Positions 9,270-19,405 are shown, numbered from the stretch's first letter. The stretch: 64,000 bases of DNA from DATJLY01 sp963773665 (GCA_963773665.1 CAVZBZ010000002.1:1054001-1118000); one strand, 5' to 3'. Notes: generated by a model from the sequence alone, not told the origin. Numbers and translations: made by a program.

Positions 9270-12200
9270 TCAGCGATGGAGCCACATGCGGAGCGCCGAC
9301 AGGAGCTGCTCGGTGTTGACCGGCTTGGCGAGATAGTCGCTGGCGCCGGCCTCGAGGCATTTCTCGCGGTCGCCTTTCATGGCCTTCGCCGTCAAGGCGA
9401 TGATCGGCAGGCGGCGATGGTCGGCGTTGGTGCGGATGACGCCCATCGTCCGGTAGCCGTCCATCTGCGGCATCATGATGTCCATGAGGACGATCGCCAC
9501 CTCGGGCCGCTCATCGAGCGTCTCGATCGCCTCGCCGCCGGTCATCGCCGTAAGCACAGTCATGCCGCGCCGCTCGAGCACGCTCGAGAGCGCGAAGATG
9601 TTGCGCGCGTCGTCGTCGACGAGCAGCACGGTGCGGCCAACGAGGTCGTCGTCCGAGCTGTGCAGCCGCTCCAGCATGCGCTGCTTCTCGGCCGGAAGCT
9701 CCTCGACGACGCGGTGCAGGAAGAGCGCCGTCTCGTCGAGGAGACGCTCGGGCGATTCGACCCCCTTCACCACGACGCTCCTCGCCATGGTGTGGAGCTG
9801 CGCGTCCTCCTCGAGCGAGAGCTGCCGTCCGGTGAAGACGACGACCGGGAGATCGCACAGCGTCGCGTCGCGGCTTATCTCCTCGAGCAGGTCGAAGCCT
9901 GACATGTCGGGGAGGCGCAGGTCGAGCACGACGCAGTCGATCGTCTCGCCGCGGATCGAGGCGAGCGCTTCGGCGCCCGTCTCGACCGCGAGGATGTCAA
10001 TGTCGTCGTGGCCCAGGAGCTGCGCGATGCCGAGCCTTTCGGCCGCGTTGTCCTCGACGACGAGGAGGCGTTTGCGGCGCGGCTGGGTGTAGTCCTTGAT
10101 GCGGGTGATGGCGAGCTCGAGCCCTTCCTTGCTGGTGGGCTTGGTCATGAACGAGAAGGCGCCGCGCTGGAGCCCGTGCTGGCGGTCCTCGTCCATCGTC
10201 ACGATCTGCACCGGGATGTGTCGCGTCTTCGGGTTCTGCTTCAGCTGGCTCAGTACGGTCCAGCCGAGCATGTCGGGCAGGAACACGTCGAGCGACACGG
10301 CCGCCGGCTGATATTCCTGCGCCAGCGCCAAGGCGTCGGCGCCGCGCATCGCGACCAGCACCTTGAAGCCCTGGTCGTGCGCCAGGTCGGCGGTGACGCG
10401 GGCATAGTGCGGATCGTCCTCGACGATGAGCAGGATCTCGTCGCCCGCCTCGATGCGGTCGCGGTCGTCGGGCACGTGCTCGCTCGCCGACTCGGGCAGG
10501 CGCATGGGCGGCTGCGCGATGAGCGCCGGCGGCGCGGCGACCGCGCCGGTGATCTTCTGCGGACCCGCGGGTCCGGTGTACTTCGCCGGGAGATAGAGCG
10601 TGAAGGTCGAGCCCACGCCCGGCGTCGAGCGGAGCTGGATCTCGCCGCCCAGAAGCGTCGACAGCTCGCGGCTGATGGCGAGGCCCAATCCCGTGCCGCC
10701 GTACTTGCGGCTGGTCGAGGCGTCGGCCTGCTGGAACGCCTCGAAGATGAGCTTCTGCTTCTCCCCCGGGATGCCGATGCCGCTGTCGGCGACCTCGAAC
10801 GAAATGACCGACGGCGCGTCGCGCAGCACCGGATGATCGGGTGCCCAGCCGGTCGTCGCCTGCGCGACGGTGAGACGGACGCCGCCCTTCTCAGTGAACT
10901 TGAAGGCGTTCGACAGCAGGTTCTTCAGGATCTGCTGCAGGCGCTTCGAGTCGGTAATCATGCTGCGGTCGAGCTTCGGATCGATCACAACGTCGAAGGC
11001 GAGGGCGCGGTCCTCGGCCTCGTGCCGGAACGGCCGCAGCACAACGTCCTGGAGCTGGCTGAAATAGACCTCCTCGGCATCGACAGAGACCGTGCCCGAT
11101 TCGATCTTCGACAGATCGAGAATGTCGGAGATGAGATTCAGAAGGTCGGTGCCGGCGCCGTGAATGGTGCGCGCGAAATCGACCTGCTTGGCCGTCAGGT
11201 TCGCCTCCGGGTTCTCGGCGAGCTGCTGGCCCAGAATCAGGATCGAGTTGAGCGGCGTCCGCAGCTCGTGGCTCATGTTGGCGAGGAACTCGGACTTGTA
11301 CTTCGAGGTGAGCGCGAGCTCGTTGGCCTTTTCCTCGAGCGCGGCGCGCGCCTGCTCGATCTCCTGGTTCTTGCGTTCGACCTCGACGTTGCGCTCGGCG
11401 AGCTGCTGCGCCTTCTGCTCGAGCTGCTCGTTCGTCTCCTGCAATTCGCGCTGGCGCGTCTGGAGCTCGGCGGCAAGCTGCTGCGACTGCTTCAGCAGCG
11501 CCTCGGTCTGCATCGTCGCTTCGATCGAGTTCAAGACGATGCCGATCGAGGCGGTGAGCTGCTCGAGGAAGGTCACCTGCTGCTCGGTGAAGGAGCCGAG
11601 CGAGGCGAGCTCGAACACCGCCTTCACCTGGCCCTCGAACTGCACCGGTAGCACGATCACGGCCTTGGGCATCGCGTGGAACAGGCCCGAGGCGATCGGC
11701 ACCACCGTGTCCGGCATCTCGGAAAGCAGCATGCGGCGCGAGTCGGCGGCGCATTGGCCGATCAGGCCCTCGCCGATCTCCATGCGCTCGCGGTGGCCGT
11801 CGTCCGGCTGGTCGGCGTATGTCGAGAGCAGCTTCAAATGCGGCTTCGCTTCGGTCTCGACGAGATAGATGACGCCGTTCTGCGCATTGACGAGCGGCGC
11901 CAGCTCGGTCAGCAGCATGCGGCCGACCGTGGTGAGATCGCGCTGGCCTTGCAGCATGTTGGTGAGGCGGGCGAGATTGGTCTTGAGCCAATCCTGCTCG
12001 GTGTTGCGCTCGGTCGTGAGGCGCAGATTGTCGATCATCGTGTTGATGTTGTCTTTCAATTCGGCGACCTCGCCGCGCGCCGCGACCTGGATCGAGCGCG
12101 TCAAGTCGCCCTTGGTCACGGCGGTCGCCACCTCGGCGATGGCGCGCACCTGGGTCGTGAGGTTGGCCGCGAGCAGGTTGACGTTGTCGGTCAGATCCTT

Positions 12201-15200
12201 CCACGTGCCGGCGGCGCCGGGCACGTTGGCCTGGCCGCCCAAGCGGCCTTCGACGCCGACCTCGCGCGCGACCGTCGTCACCTGGTCGGCGAATGTGGCG
12301 AGCGTCGAGGTCATGTTGTTGATGGTCTCGGCCAGGGCCGCGACCTCGCCCTTCGACTGCACGGTCAAGCGCTGCTTCAGATCGCCGTTCGCGACCGCGG
12401 TCACGACCTTGACGATGCCGCGCACCTGTTCGGTGAGGTTCAACGCCATGACGTTGACGGTGTCGGTCAAATCCTTCCACGTGCCGGCGACGCCGGGGAC
12501 GACGGCCTGGCCGCCGAGTTTTCCCTCCGTGCCGACTTCGCGCGCCACGCGGGTGACTTCCGAGGCGAACGCATTGAGCTGATCCACCATAGTGTTGATG
12601 GTGTTCTTGAGCTCCAGGATTTCGCCCTTCACGTCGACCGTGATCTTGCGCGACAAGTCGCCGAGCGCCACGGCCGTGGTCACCTCGGCGATGTTGCGTA
12701 CCTGGCCGGTCAGGTTCGAGGCCATGAAGTTGACGCTATCCGTCAAGTCCTTCCACGTGCCGGCGACGCCGGGCACGTTGGCCTGGCCGCCCAGGCGCCC
12801 GTCGGTGCCGACCTCGCGCGCGACGCGCGTCACTTCCGAGGCGAACGAGCGCAGCTGCTCGACCATCGTGTTGATGGTCTCTTTCAACTGCAGGATTTCG
12901 CCGCGCACGTCGACGGTGATCTTCTTCGACAAGTCGCCGCCGGCAATGGCGGTCGAGACTTCGGCGATGTTGCGCACCTGCGCCGTCAGGTTCGATGCCA
13001 TGAAATTGACGTTGTCGGTCAGGTCTTTCCACGTGCCGGCGACGCCCGGCACCACGGCCTGGCCGCCGAGCTTGCCCTCGGTACCGACCTCGCGTGCGAC
13101 GCGCGTCACTTCGGAGGCGAAGGCGTTCAACTGATCGACCATCGTGTTGATGGTGTTTTTCAGCTCCAGGATTTCGCCCTTCACGTCGACCGTGATCTTG
13201 CGCGACAAGTCGCCGCGCGCCACGGCCGTCGTCACCTCGGCGATGTTGCGCACCTGGCCGGTCAGGTTCGACGCCATGAAGTTGACGGAGTCAGTGAGGT
13301 CCTTCCACGTTCCGGCGACGCCCGGCACATTGGCCTGGCCGCCTAACCGCCCGTCCGTGCCGACCTCGCGCGCGACGCGCGTCACCTCGCCGGCGAAGCG
13401 GTTGAGCTGATCGACCATGGTGTTGAGCGTTTCCTTTAATTGCAGCATCTCGCCGCGCACGTCGACGGTGATCTTGCGAGACAAGTCGCCGTTGGCGATG
13501 GCGGTTGCGACCTCGGCGATGTTGCGCACTTGGTCGGTCAGATTGCCGGCCATCGAGTTGACGCTGTCGGTGAGGTCCTTCCACGTGCCGGCGACGCCCG
13601 GCACCACGGCCTGGCCGCCCAGGCGCCCTTCGGTGCCGACTTCGCGCGCGACGCGCGTCACCTCGCCGGCAAAGGCGTTCAACTGATCGACCATCGTGTT
13701 GATGGTCTCTTTGAGCTGCAGGATTTCGCCCGAGACGTTGACGGTGATCTTCTTCGACAAATCGCCTTGCGCCACGGCGGTCGCGACCTCGGCGATGTTG
13801 CGCACCTGACCCGTCAGGTTCGACGCCATGGAATTGACGGAGTCGGTCAAGTCCTTCCACGTGCCGGCGACGCCGCGCACCTGCGCCTGGCCGCCGAGCT
13901 TGCCCTCGGTGCCGACTTCGCGCGCGACGCGCGTCACTTCCGAGGCAAACGCGTTCAACTGATCCACCATCGTGTTGATGGTGTCCTTCAGTTGCAAAAT
14001 CTCGCCTGAGACGTTGACGGTGACCTTCTTCGACAGGTCGCCGCTTGCGATCGCGGTCGAGACCTCGGCGATGTTGCGCACCTGCGCCGTGAGGTTGGAC
14101 GCCATCGAATTGACGCTGTCCGTCAGGTCTTTCCACGTGCCGGCGACGCCCTGCACGTTGGCTTGGCCGCCCAGGCGCCCGTCGGTGCCGACCTCGCGCG
14201 CGACGCGCGTCACTTCGCCGGCGAACGCGTTCAACTGATCCACCATCGTGTTGATGGTCTCTTTCAGTTGCAGGATTTCGCCAGACACGGTGACGGTGAT
14301 CTTGCGCGACAGGTCGCCGCGGGCGATGGCGGTCGCGACCTCGGCGATGTTGCGCACTTGCGCCGTGAGGTTGCCGGCCATCGAGTTGACGCTGTCGGTC
14401 AAATCCTTCCACGTGCCGGCGACGCCCGGCACGTTGGCCTGGCCGCCCAAGCGCCCTTCGGTGCCGACCTCGCGCGCGACGCGCGTCACTTCCGACGCGA
14501 AGCCGTTCAACTGATCCACCATCGTGTTGATGGTGTCCTTCAATTCCAAAATTTCGCCGCGCACGTCGACGGTGATCTTGCGCGAGAGATCTCCGCGCGC
14601 CACCGCCGTCGTCACCTGCGCGATGTTGCGCACCTGGTCGGTCAGGTTGCCGCACATGGCGTTGACCGAGTTTGTCAGATCCTTCCACGTGCCGGCAACG
14701 CCGGGGACGATCGCCTGGCCGCCGAGCTTGCCTTCGGTGCCGACCTCGCGCGCGACGCGCGTCACTTCCGAGGCGAACGAGCGCAGCTGATCGACCATCG
14801 TGTTGATGGCTTCCTTCAACTGCAGGATTTCGCCGCGCACGTCGACGGTTATCTTCTTCGACAGGTCGCCGTTCGCGACCGCGATCGTCACCTCGGCGAT
14901 GTTGCGCACCTGCGCTGTCAGGTTTGAGGCCATCGAGTTGACGGATTCGGTCAGGTCCTTCCACACGCCGGTGACTTCGCGCACCTGCGCCTGGCCGCCG
15001 AGCTTGCCGTCCGAGCCCACCTCGCGCGCGACGCGCGTCACTTCCGAGGTGAAGACCGAAAGCTGCTTGATCATCGTGTTGACGATGTTGGCAAGGCGCA
15101 GGAACTCGCCCTTCAACGGCCTGCCATCGACCTCGGTCGGCACCATCTCCATGAGATCGCCGCGCGCCACGGCGGCGATCGCGCGTGTCACGGCCCAGGT

Positions 15201-15644
15201 CGGCCACAGCAGATCCTCTATGAGCGTATTGACCGAGTTCTCCATGTCGGCCCAGGCGCCCGTCGAATTTCCCATGCGCACGCGCCGGCGCGTCTTGCCT
15301 TCGCGGCCGACCACTTCGCCGACACCCTCGAGCTCCTTCGCCATGCGCTCGTTGGCAGCGACGATCTCGTTGAACGTGTCGGCGATCTTGCCGGCGATGC
15401 CGACCTGGTCGCGCGGCAGGCGCACCGAGAAATCACCGGTGCGCATCGCCTGAAGTGCGTTGAGAATGTCCTGAAGCGTCTCGCCGTCGTCGTGCCGCTG
15501 ATGGCCGTTGCCCAGCTTGCCGCGGCCGTTGCGATTTTGCGATCGCCCGTGCGTCGCAGGCGACGGACCGGGGGAGGTTGTTTTGCCTGGGATGCCGGGG
15601 ACGTTCGCGCGCAAAGATTCCTTGTCCCGATCACTATTGGGCAT
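9270..15644 (-). CDS. Giant cytoplasmic poly-HAMP hybrid histidine kinase with GAF-like region and three receivers
   Basis: 2,124 residues from the ATG at 15644 (MPNSDRDKESLRANVPG), which has GGAGA at a good distance; an upstream in-frame ATG at 15716 lacks this. Residues about 65-1215 are a poly-HAMP array with eleven near-identical 92-residue units marked by EVTRVAREVG...LGGQA...GTWKDLTDSVN and GDLSKKITV. A GAF-like region follows (about 1230-1380, QNGVIYLVE...), then a coiled coil, the H-box NMSHELRTPL (His about 1459), N-box NLLSNAFKFTEKGG, G-box GGTGLGLAISRELS, and three receivers with Asp in VSLDVFLPDM, VVLDLRLPDM and VLMDIMMPQM. No transmembrane segment. The layout matches bacterial relatives of fungal group III (Nik1/Os-1) kinases, where HAMP arrays sense osmotic or other stress. 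The signal here is unknown. It is first in an operon with the next hybrid kinase. Confidence 0.93.
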   Translation of the reverse strand: MPNSDRDKESLRANVPGIPGKTTSPGPSPATHGRSQNRNGRGKLGNGHQRHDDGETLQDILNALQAMRTGDFSVRLPRDQVGIAGKIADTFNEIVAANERMAKELEGVGEVVGREGKTRRRVRMGNSTGAWADMENSVNTLIEDLLWPTWAVTRAIAAVARGDLMEMVPTEVDGRPLKGEFLRLANIVNTMIKQLSVFTSEVTRVAREVGSDGKLGGQAQVREVTGVWKDLTESVNSMASNLTAQVRNIAEVTIAVANGDLSKKITVDVRGEILQLKEAINTMVDQLRSFASEVTRVAREVGTEGKLGGQAIVPGVAGTWKDLTNSVNAMCGNLTDQVRNIAQVTTAVARGDLSRKITVDVRGEILELKDTINTMVDQLNGFASEVTRVAREVGTEGRLGGQANVPGVAGTWKDLTDSVNSMAGNLTAQVRNIAEVATAIARGDLSRKITVTVSGEILQLKETINTMVDQLNAFAGEVTRVAREVGTDGRLGGQANVQGVAGTWKDLTDSVNSMASNLTAQVRNIAEVSTAIASGDLSKKVTVNVSGEILQLKDTINTMVDQLNAFASEVTRVAREVGTEGKLGGQAQVRGVAGTWKDLTDSVNSMASNLTGQVRNIAEVATAVAQGDLSKKITVNVSGEILQLKETINTMVDQLNAFAGEVTRVAREVGTEGRLGGQAVVPGVAGTWKDLTDSVNSMAGNLTDQVRNIAEVATAIANGDLSRKITVDVRGEMLQLKETLNTMVDQLNRFAGEVTRVAREVGTDGRLGGQANVPGVAGTWKDLTDSVNFMASNLTGQVRNIAEVTTAVARGDLSRKITVDVKGEILELKNTINTMVDQLNAFASEVTRVAREVGTEGKLGGQAVVPGVAGTWKDLTDNVNFMASNLTAQVRNIAEVSTAIAGGDLSKKITVDVRGEILQLKETINTMVEQLRSFASEVTRVAREVGTDGRLGGQANVPGVAGTWKDLTDSVNFMASNLTGQVRNIAEVTTAVALGDLSRKITVDVKGEILELKNTINTMVDQLNAFASEVTRVAREVGTEGKLGGQAVVPGVAGTWKDLTDTVNVMALNLTEQVRGIVKVVTAVANGDLKQRLTVQSKGEVAALAETINNMTSTLATFADQVTTVAREVGVEGRLGGQANVPGAAGTWKDLTDNVNLLAANLTTQVRAIAEVATAVTKGDLTRSIQVAARGEVAELKDNINTMIDNLRLTTERNTEQDWLKTNLARLTNMLQGQRDLTTVGRMLLTELAPLVNAQNGVIYLVETEAKPHLKLLSTYADQPDDGHRERMEIGEGLIGQCAADSRRMLLSEMPDTVVPIASGLFHAMPKAVIVLPVQFEGQVKAVFELASLGSFTEQQVTFLEQLTASIGIVLNSIEATMQTEALLKQSQQLAAELQTRQRELQETNEQLEQKAQQLAERNVEVERKNQEIEQARAALEEKANELALTSKYKSEFLANMSHELRTPLNSILILGQQLAENPEANLTAKQVDFARTIHGAGTDLLNLISDILDLSKIESGTVSVDAEEVYFSQLQDVVLRPFRHEAEDRALAFDVVIDPKLDRSMITDSKRLQQILKNLLSNAFKFTEKGGVRLTVAQATTGWAPDHPVLRDAPSVISFEVADSGIGIPGEKQKLIFEAFQQADASTSRKYGGTGLGLAISRELSTLLGGEIQLRSTPGVGSTFTLYLPAKYTGPAGPQKITGAVAAPPALIAQPPMRLPESASEHVPDDRDRIEAGDEILLIVEDDPHYARVTADLAHDQGFKVLVAMRGADALALAQEYQPAAVSLDVFLPDMLGWTVLSQLKQNPKTRHIPVQIVTMDEDRQHGLQRGAFSFMTKPTSKEGLELAITRIKDYTQPRRKRLLVVEDNAAERLGIAQLLGHDDIDILAVETGAEALASIRGETIDCVVLDLRLPDMSGFDLLEEISRDATLCDLPVVVFTGRQLSLEEDAQLHTMARSVVVKGVESPERLLDETALFLHRVVEELPAEKQRMLERLHSSDDDLVGRTVLLVDDDARNIFALSSVLERRGMTVLTAMTGGEAIETLDERPEVAIVLMDIMMPQMDGYRTMGVIRTNADHRRLPIIALTAKAMKGDREKCLEAGASDYLAKPVNTEQLLSALRMWLHR
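12060..15230. repeat. Eleven-copy 276-bp coding tandem repeat (HAMP array)
   Basis: Within the kinase gene, the block encoding EVTRVAREVG recurs every 276 bases, from about 12270 to about 15030, giving eleven units of exactly 92 codons. Inner units differ at only a few residues (K/R, N/V/Q, S/A positions), and DNA identity between neighbours is high. The end units (near 12270 and 15030) and a degenerate twelfth stretch upstream are more diverged. The pattern indicates amplification or gene conversion inside the gene. The unit number may vary between strains. Confidence 0.9.
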
Positions 15645-15764
15645 CGCCGTTCTCCACCCGCGCAAAGAAGATTTATGTAATCTATCGTCTCGTCGCGATG
15701 GCGGGAAGCGTCGCATAGCGCTCTACACTTTTTTAGGATCGGGCCTAACCCTTTCGTATCGGGT

Positions 15765-16034
15765 TTGCGGTAAAATCGATGAGAAGCACGAGGACATCTA
15801 CCTGAAGGGCTACATCGACGGCCGCGAGGCGCGCGTCGGGATCGGCGCATGGATTGCGTTCTACAACGGCCGCCGCCCGCATCAGGCAATCGGACGCCGA
15901 TGGCGGTGTGGCGTGAAGGCGTCACCGGCGTGCTCGACGACACGACCGTGGACATGACGCTGCGCTTGGACAACGCTCGCGCGTTGCCCACATGCCCACA
16001 GCCGCCACAGCAGCAACAGGTCAATATGGCTTGA
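15765..16034 (+). pseudogene. C-terminal remnant of an IS3-family transposase
   Basis: The plus strand reads KHEDIYLKGYIDGREARVGI, then GAWIAFYNGRRPHQAIGR, the classic end of the IS3-type DDE integrase core (final Glu in the EDIYLK block; FYN-x-R-R-P-H). After GR the reading jumps frame to RTPMAVWREGVTGVLDDTTV, so a frameshift lies near 15897. The N-terminal two thirds and both element ends are missing. It sits between the poly-HAMP kinase start and the receiver gene at 16128. Confidence 0.7.
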
Positions 16035-16127
16035 GGCATTCGGGAGATCGGAACAGCCGAGATTCCAACTAAGAAACCGGCGCAAGCGGTCCTCTAGAGA
16101 GGGTCCACTTCAGTGTTGTTGTATCTC

Positions 16128-16475
16128 TCAGCGAAGCCGGCTGCGCACAGCGTGCTCTAATTCGTCCGCCCGGATGGGCTTGAGCAAGTAGTCGTGGCGC
16201 TCAAGTTCCTTGTGAAGCTGGGCCGCATAGCCGGTGACGATCACTGTGCGAAGGCCGTATTCCTTTGCCTCTTCCGCAAGTTCGACTCCGTTACCGTCAC
16301 CAAGCAGCGCATCAGCGACGAACAGGTCGTAACGTAACACGGCAAACATGCACCTAGCCTCTGCGGCAGTGGCAACTGCATCGACCACGAAACCTGCGCT
16401 AAGCAGCACGTGTTCCAGCAGCAGCCTTACTTGGTGATCGTCTTCGACGAGAAGTATGCGTATTGCTCGCACCAT
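16128..16475 (-). CDS. Single-domain response regulator (receiver)
   Basis: About 115 residues from the ATG at 16475 (MVRAIRILLVEDDHQVRLLL); a longer start at 16547 would add a basic unconserved tail. Receiver hallmarks are present: acidic pair VEDDH, putative phospho-Asp in DLFVADALLGDGNG, Thr in TVIVTGYAAQ, and Lys in YLLKPIRADELEHAV. No output domain. It is a close relative of the receiver at 7026-7403. Both sit at the edges of the kinase block, on opposite strands, and may have arisen by duplication. Confidence 0.8.
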   Translation of the reverse strand: MVRAIRILLVEDDHQVRLLLEHVLLSAGFVVDAVATAAEARCMFAVLRYDLFVADALLGDGNGVELAEEAKEYGLRTVIVTGYAAQLHKELERHDYLLKPIRADELEHAVRSRLR

Positions 16476-16695
16476 CCCGTCTTGATCCTTCAGAAGCCGC
16501 AAGCCACGCGTGGACGCTTGCACAGCCTTACGCCTACCGCTAGTCATCCGAAGGGGTTAGCCACGTTTGTTTCATCGCGAATTTCCGTGCCGGGATGGCG
16601 CGCGCGAACGGGTCCTGGTTCCCCCCATATCCGCCGGCAATATTTTGCGCCGCCCGGTCGCGCTTCTCTTTGTCGAGAAACGGCCAGCGATTGCG

Positions 16696-16815
16696 TTACG
16701 GGGTAGAGCGCGCCTCGTCGACCGTGTTGCGCTTCGGCTTTGAGTTGGGCTTGAGCGTGTTGATGGCCGCCGCGTCGAGCGTGCTCTTGATGTGAGCGGC
16801 GTAGAGCCTTCCTAC
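16696..16815 (-). pseudogene. Possible C-terminal gene remnant next to tRNA-Leu
   Basis: Just beyond the 3' end of the tRNA, the minus strand reads VGRLYAAHIKSTLDAAAINT, then LKPNSKPKRNTVDEARSTP and a stop. It has protein-like composition but no start. It looks like the end of an unidentified gene whose front is missing. The rest of 16548-16827 shows nothing I can name. Confidence 0.25.
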
Positions 16816-16827
16816 GATTGCGCGCGA

Positions 16828-16916
16828 TGGTGCCCGCGGCCGGACTCGAACCGGCACTCAGGTTTCCCCGAAACGGATTTTAAGTCCGTTGCGTCTACCC
16901 GTTCCGCCACGCGGGC
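16828..16916 (-). tRNA. tRNA-Leu (anticodon UAA)
   Basis: On the minus strand the 5' arm GCCCGCG pairs with CGCGGGC near the 3' end, followed by discriminator A and an encoded CCA (16828-16830). The D-arm TGGCGGAACGGGTAGACGCA, anticodon stem with loop CTTAAAA (anticodon TAA), a long variable arm (TTTCGGGGAAACCTGAG) and T-arm GGTTCGAGTCC are all readable. The long variable arm and anticodon identify leucine. Confidence 0.97.
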
Positions 16917-16927
16917 ACGGGCCGATC

Positions 16928-17686
16928 CTACTCCTCGACCGGGGTGCCGCCCAACTCGCGGATGAGGCCGGCGATGGCGTCCTTGCATTCATCGAGCCGC
17001 GCGGGCTCGCGGCCGCGCACGACCAGCGCCACGCCGAACGTGCCGCGCCGCGTGAAGGGATATGACCCGATGTCGAGGTCGGCGTAACGCTGCTGGATCT
17101 CGCCGAGGCCCTTGGCCAGCAGCCCCTCGGGGATGGCGCAGACGAGCGTGCGCGACAGCACCGGCGGGCCGCCGCGCAGGCTTCCCTTGATGCCGTCGAA
17201 CATCGCCTGCATCACGCTCGGGATGCCCGCCATGACGAAGACGTTGCCGATGCGGAATCCGGGCGCGCGCGAGATCGGGTTGGGGATGAGCTCGGCGCCC
17301 TCGGGCGTCATCGCCATGCGCATTCGCGCCTCGTTGAGCTCGCCGGGCTTGTAGTAGGACAGGAACGCCTTGTGCGCGTCGGGATGGACGGTCAGCGGCA
17401 GGCCGAAGGCGGTCGCCACGCATTCCGAGGTGATGTCGTCGTGCGTAGGCCCGATGCCGCCCGTGGTGAAGAGATAATCGAATTTCTGGCGCAGCTCGTT
17501 GACGGTGGCGACGATCACGGCGGCCACGTCGGGAATGACGCGCGCCTCGCGCAGCACCACGCCGTGCGCGCCGAGCCCCTTGGCGAGATAGTTCAGGTTC
17601 GCGTCCTGCGTCCGCCCCGACAGGATCTCGTTGCCAATGATGAGCACGGCGGCGGTAACGGTTTGCGGCTCATGTGCGGCGGTCAT
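16928..17686 (-). CDS. CinA-like/MoaB-type molybdopterin-binding domain protein
   Basis: 252 residues from MTAAHEPQTVTAAVLIIGNE; the longer ATG at 17731 adds an unconserved segment. The sequence AAVLIIGNEILSGRTQDANL, followed by LFTTGGIGPTHDDITSECVA, is the MoCF-biosynthesis fold (G-N-E-x-L-x-G and T-T-G-G-x-G-P-T-x-D-D) used for molybdopterin or nucleotide binding. The protein stops after this domain plus a C-terminal extension, so it corresponds to the N-terminal half of CinA without the nicotinamide-nucleotide amidase domain. It probably acts in pyridine-nucleotide repair or cofactor metabolism; the exact reaction is uncertain. Confidence 0.85.
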   Translation of the reverse strand: MTAAHEPQTVTAAVLIIGNEILSGRTQDANLNYLAKGLGAHGVVLREARVIPDVAAVIVATVNELRQKFDYLFTTGGIGPTHDDITSECVATAFGLPLTVHPDAHKAFLSYYKPGELNEARMRMAMTPEGAELIPNPISRAPGFRIGNVFVMAGIPSVMQAMFDGIKGSLRGGPPVLSRTLVCAIPEGLLAKGLGEIQQRYADLDIGSYPFTRRGTFGVALVVRGREPARLDECKDAIAGLIRELGGTPVEE

Positions 17687-17800
17687 GCGGCCTCCCGGTC
17701 CTTCCTTAATCGCAAAGCGCGCCCCTTTCAATCGCCGAGGCGCGTTGTACTATGCGGCCGCGATGCGCATCTCTAGGGCCGTGGCAAGGGAGCCGATGGT

Positions 17801-18631
17801 ATGAACGACCAGCTGGCCGTTCCGCCGGGGGAAAGCCTCGCGGAGCGGCCGATCAAGCTGCACGGGCCCGACGAATTCGCGGCGATGCGCAAGGCCGGGC
17901 GCCTCGCGGCCGAGACGCTCGACTTCATCACGCCTTACGTCAAGCCCGGCGCCACCACCGACGAGCTCGACCGCCTGTGCCACGGCTTCACGGTCGATAA
18001 CGGCGCGGTGCCGGCGCCGCTCAACTACCGGGGATTTCCGCGCTCCATCTGCACCTCGGTGAACCATGTCGTGTGCCACGGCATTCCCGGCGAGCGCAAG
18101 CTCATCGAGGGCGACATCGTCAATATCGACGTGACGCCGATCGTCGATGGCTGGCACGGCGATTCGAGCCGCATGTATCTCGTCGGCGAGCGCATATCGC
18201 TGAAGGCCAAGCGCCTCGTCGACGTGACCTACGAGGCGATGATGCTGGGGATCGCCGCGGTGCGGCCCGGCGCGCATCTGGGCGACATCGGCCACGCCAT
18301 CCAGAGCTTCGTCGAGGCGCAGCGCTTCTCGGTGGTGCGCGATTTCTGCGGCCACGGCGTCGGCCGCATCTTCCACGACGCGCCGTCGGTGCTGCATTTC
18401 GGCCGGCCCGGCGAGGGGCCGATGATGCGCCCGGGCATGATCTTCACGATCGAGCCGATGATCAATGCCGGCCGCCACGAGGTGAAGATCCTGAGCGACG
18501 GCTGGACCGCCGTGACCAAGGACCGGTCGCTGTCGGCGCAGTTCGAGCACACGGTGGGGGTGACGTCCGAGGGCTGCGAGATTTTCACGCTCTCGCCCAA
18601 GGGATGGGACCGCCCGCCTTATCCCGTCTGA
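17801..18631 (+). CDS. map: Type I methionine aminopeptidase
   Basis: 276 residues. Removes the initiator methionine from nascent proteins in the cytoplasm. The dinuclear metal ligands are all visible: Asp110 (IVNIDVTP), Asp121 (GWHGDSSRMY), His185 (DFCGHGVGR), Glu218 (IFTIEPM) and Glu249 (QFEHTVGV). The substrate-side His94 in VCHGIP is also present. Length and the N-terminal extension (about 20 residues before the HGPDEFAAMR core) fit alphaproteobacterial type I enzymes. The radC-like gene follows four bases later, so the two are probably co-transcribed, a pairing common in this class. Confidence 0.95.
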   Translation: MNDQLAVPPGESLAERPIKLHGPDEFAAMRKAGRLAAETLDFITPYVKPGATTDELDRLCHGFTVDNGAVPAPLNYRGFPRSICTSVNHVVCHGIPGERKLIEGDIVNIDVTPIVDGWHGDSSRMYLVGERISLKAKRLVDVTYEAMMLGIAAVRPGAHLGDIGHAIQSFVEAQRFSVVRDFCGHGVGRIFHDAPSVLHFGRPGEGPMMRPGMIFTIEPMINAGRHEVKILSDGWTAVTKDRSLSAQFEHTVGVTSEGCEIFTLSPKGWDRPPYPV

Positions 18632-18635
18632 CGCG

Positions 18636-19319
<684 letters not shown>

Positions 19320-19405
19320 GTTGAGTGCCGATGGGCGCGCGCGCCCGCGGCGCGAGACCCGAATGAATTTAAGGGCCTGCCGGTTGTTTATCCGGCGTGG
19401 CCTTG

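Noticed and set aside
11676..14927. Long plus-strand open frames opposite the poly-HAMP kinase
   Set aside because: They repeat every 276 bases as mirror images of the HAMP units and have the His/Arg/Asp bias of antisense frames in GC-rich DNA.
12060..15230. Regularly spaced repeats as a possible CRISPR array
   Set aside because: The period is 276 bp and in frame, with no short repeat/unique spacer structure; it encodes HAMP modules.
17750..18550. 266-codon minus-strand frame
   Set aside because: Antisense to map, whose metal ligands are all intact on the plus strand.
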